Translations under genes and position numbers: made by a program
DNA from: Entoloma clypeatum
Lineage: Eukaryota > Basidiomycota > Agaricomycetes > Agaricales > Entolomataceae
Length of the DNA: 64,000 nt
NCBI GenBank assembly: GCA_963565915.1
Contig: OY751485.1
Span: 4,836,001 to 4,900,000, forward strand
Reading direction: 5' to 3'
Notes under the pieces: generated by a model
What the model was told of the DNA's origin: nothing
What the model saw: the letters and a program-made list of their open reading frames with translations, nothing else
Databases searched by the model: none
Part shown: positions 62,838 through 64,000 of the stretch, piece by piece
Numbering within the stretch: position 1 is the first letter of the stretch
How the letters are laid out: every line of letters begins with the position of its first letter

Positions 62838-64000
62838 ATGTCTACCTCTCGTTCTGCCCTCGACACGATCACTGCCTTTGACGGCATCGACTACCGGAGC
62901 TGGGCCGAGAAAATGAAGTCTTACCTCCTCCATCAAGGAGTCTGGCGCCTTGTTTCTGGCGACATCCCCCGCCCTGTCATCGCCGACTTCACCACCACAG
63001 TCTCCACCCCTGGGGCCACTGCTACTGCTCCCCCTGTGCTGGCCACCACGGTCGACCAGCCCGGCTTCCGCAAGGAAGAAAAAGCCTGGATCAGGGACGA
63101 TGACGTAGCTCTTGGGGCGATACGCCTGAAGGTCTCCGAGGCGATCAGACGCCACATCAAGGACGCCACTTCCTCGAAAGACGCCTGGAAGTCATTAAAG
63201 GATGCCTACTCCAAGGTATCCCCGGCCGTCATCTTCGGCGACTTCAAGGCCGCCGCCACCTACAAGCTCTCTGGACGCGACCCCGTCCCTGAAATCGAGC
63301 GCCTGGGGTCTCTTTTCGCTCGGCTCGCCGATTCGAACTTTGACGTCCCCGATCTGATGCAGGCAATGATCCTGGCAAATGCAATTCCCGACGCCTGGTC
63401 GTCACTCTCCACCGCCCTCTTCCAGGTCTATGACGCCGATGATTTCACCTACAAGGCCGTCGCCGAAAGCATCATATCAGAGTACCGGCGCAAGTATTCG
63501 ATTGGGTCCACTCGTACGTCCAACGAGCAGGCCCGGAAAATCTCCGGGACAAAGCGCAAGGGGCAGGACCCCAAATGGGAAAAGCAGCAAAAGCCGAGTA
63601 CCTCGCAGAACGATGCTGACGAGCAGCCTAACTCGACTGACCATAGTACCGCTTCTGAAAAGAAGAAGGGAAAAGGACGCTGGCGCAATCAGAAAAAGAA
63701 CGCCAACACTGCGGACAACACGTCCGACCATGCGGAAGAAACGGTTGAGTTCGTTGCTCCCGCCATCCACTTCCCTCCTCTTCCGACACCGTCCTTCACA
63801 ACCATCACTGGGCGCGGAAAAACTATGAGTACCGCCCAGCCAGACTCTCAAAAGATGCAGTCGCTCCTTCAGCGAATGAACCCCCCTCCGTCACAGTACA
63901 CCGGGCTTCCTTCTGGAAAACCGTCCGTGTGGAAAAAGAACGACCATGTCCGCAAACTCGCACGCGGCATTGGTGCTCGCCCCTCAGGATCCAATCTTCG
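62838..64000 (+). CDS. Cop1-2 Gag-Pol, N-terminal 387 codons
   Basis: Starts MSTSRSALDTITAFDG and stays open to the window edge. Aligns with Cop1-1 throughout with scattered substitutions (for example IECLGS/IERLGS and KFVVPD/NFDVPD). Covers the UBN2-type Gag and the Lys-rich linker (KKKGKGRWRNQKK). No knuckle here either. Protease and beyond are outside. Confidence 0.9.
   Translation, partial: MSTSRSALDTITAFDGIDYRSWAEKMKSYLLHQGVWRLVSGDIPRPVIADFTTTVSTPGATATAPPVLATTVDQPGFRKEEKAWIRDDDVALGAIRLKVSEAIRRHIKDATSSKDAWKSLKDAYSKVSPAVIFGDFKAAATYKLSGRDPVPEIERLGSLFARLADSNFDVPDLMQAMILANAIPDAWSSLSTALFQVYDADDFTYKAVAESIISEYRRKYSIGSTRTSNEQARKISGTKRKGQDPKWEKQQKPSTSQNDADEQPNSTDHSTASEKKKGKGRWRNQKKNANTADNTSDHAEETVEFVAPAIHFPPLPTPSFTTITGRGKTMSTAQPDSQKMQSLLQRMNPPPSQYTGLPSGKPSVWKKNDHVRKLARGIGARPSGSNL

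Larger units (their letters stand above)
62167..64000 (+). mobile_element. Cop1-2, copia element, 5' part
   Basis: 5' LTR, primer site, leader and start of Gag-Pol; continues beyond the window. Confidence 0.93.

Overview
The window looks like repeat-rich, gene-poor nuclear DNA of a basidiomycete fungus, probably a mushroom-forming agaricomycete; no species can be named. Pointers to this are very short spliceosomal introns (about 48-60 bp, mostly GTGAGT or GTAAGT at the 5' end), chromodomain Ty3/gypsy elements, BED-finger hAT transposases, a fungal tyrosine-recombinase family and a Zn2Cys6-type zinc cluster. Almost every base belongs to transposable elements, many nested inside each other. Names used here: Gyp1-Gyp5 are LTR/gypsy families, hAT-F/M/G are non-autonomous hAT elements, Cop1 is a copia family.

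Layout. 1-3052: Gyp1-a (+), pol 3' part and 3' LTR, inserted into Gyp1-b (-, 3053-5616). 5617-6618: degenerate tandem repeats. 6619-16783: a decayed BED/hAT transposase gene (+), split by hAT-F copy 1 (7149-15454), which itself contains Gyp2-a (-, 7640-13579, 5-bp target duplication ATTAC). 16786-31290: Gyp3 (-), whose 3' LTR is split by a complete Gyp1-c (-, 16929-23108, target duplication GGTCC) and whose gag is split by hAT-M (27864-29743, 8-bp duplication). 31291-32823: minisatellite-bearing hAT remnants. 32824-34609: unclassified. 34610-43154: Gyp4 (-), a relative of Gyp3, split by a 305-bp MITE (perfect 8-bp duplication) and by hAT-F copy 2. 43155-50033: Gyp2-b (+), with a tRNA-derived SINE-like insert in pol. 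50034-52611: Spt5/KOW-like and tyrosine-recombinase pseudogenes. 52690-53491: 5' end of Gyp5 (-). 53619-59400: Cop1-1 (+) with one uninterrupted Gag-Pol frame. 59902-61594: the only intact gene outside transposons, a three-exon P-loop NTPase. 62167-64000: Cop1-2 (+), running out of the window.

Three points stand out. (1) All gypsy families whose LTR can be read (Gyp1, Gyp2, Gyp3, Gyp5) show a Tf1-like self-priming layout: 10-11 nt predicted to begin the transcript, 32-33 nt after the TATA box, are exactly complementary to a site starting 2 nt inside the 5' LTR. (2) Gyp3 and Gyp4 carry, between pol and the 3' LTR and on the opposite strand, a spliced gene for a coiled-coil protein with a GAL4-type zinc cluster. 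(3) Gyp1 has a phased GGGTTTT slippery heptamer just before the gag stop, with pol in the -1 frame. Gyp2 has extra small ORFs before gag and after pol.

Decay is mostly by C-to-T changes at CpG: all six differences between the two Gyp2-a LTRs and several stop codons are of this kind, as expected if methylated repeats lose cytosine. Copies of Gyp1 and of Gyp2 also share lesions, so they may descend from defective parents mobilised in trans.
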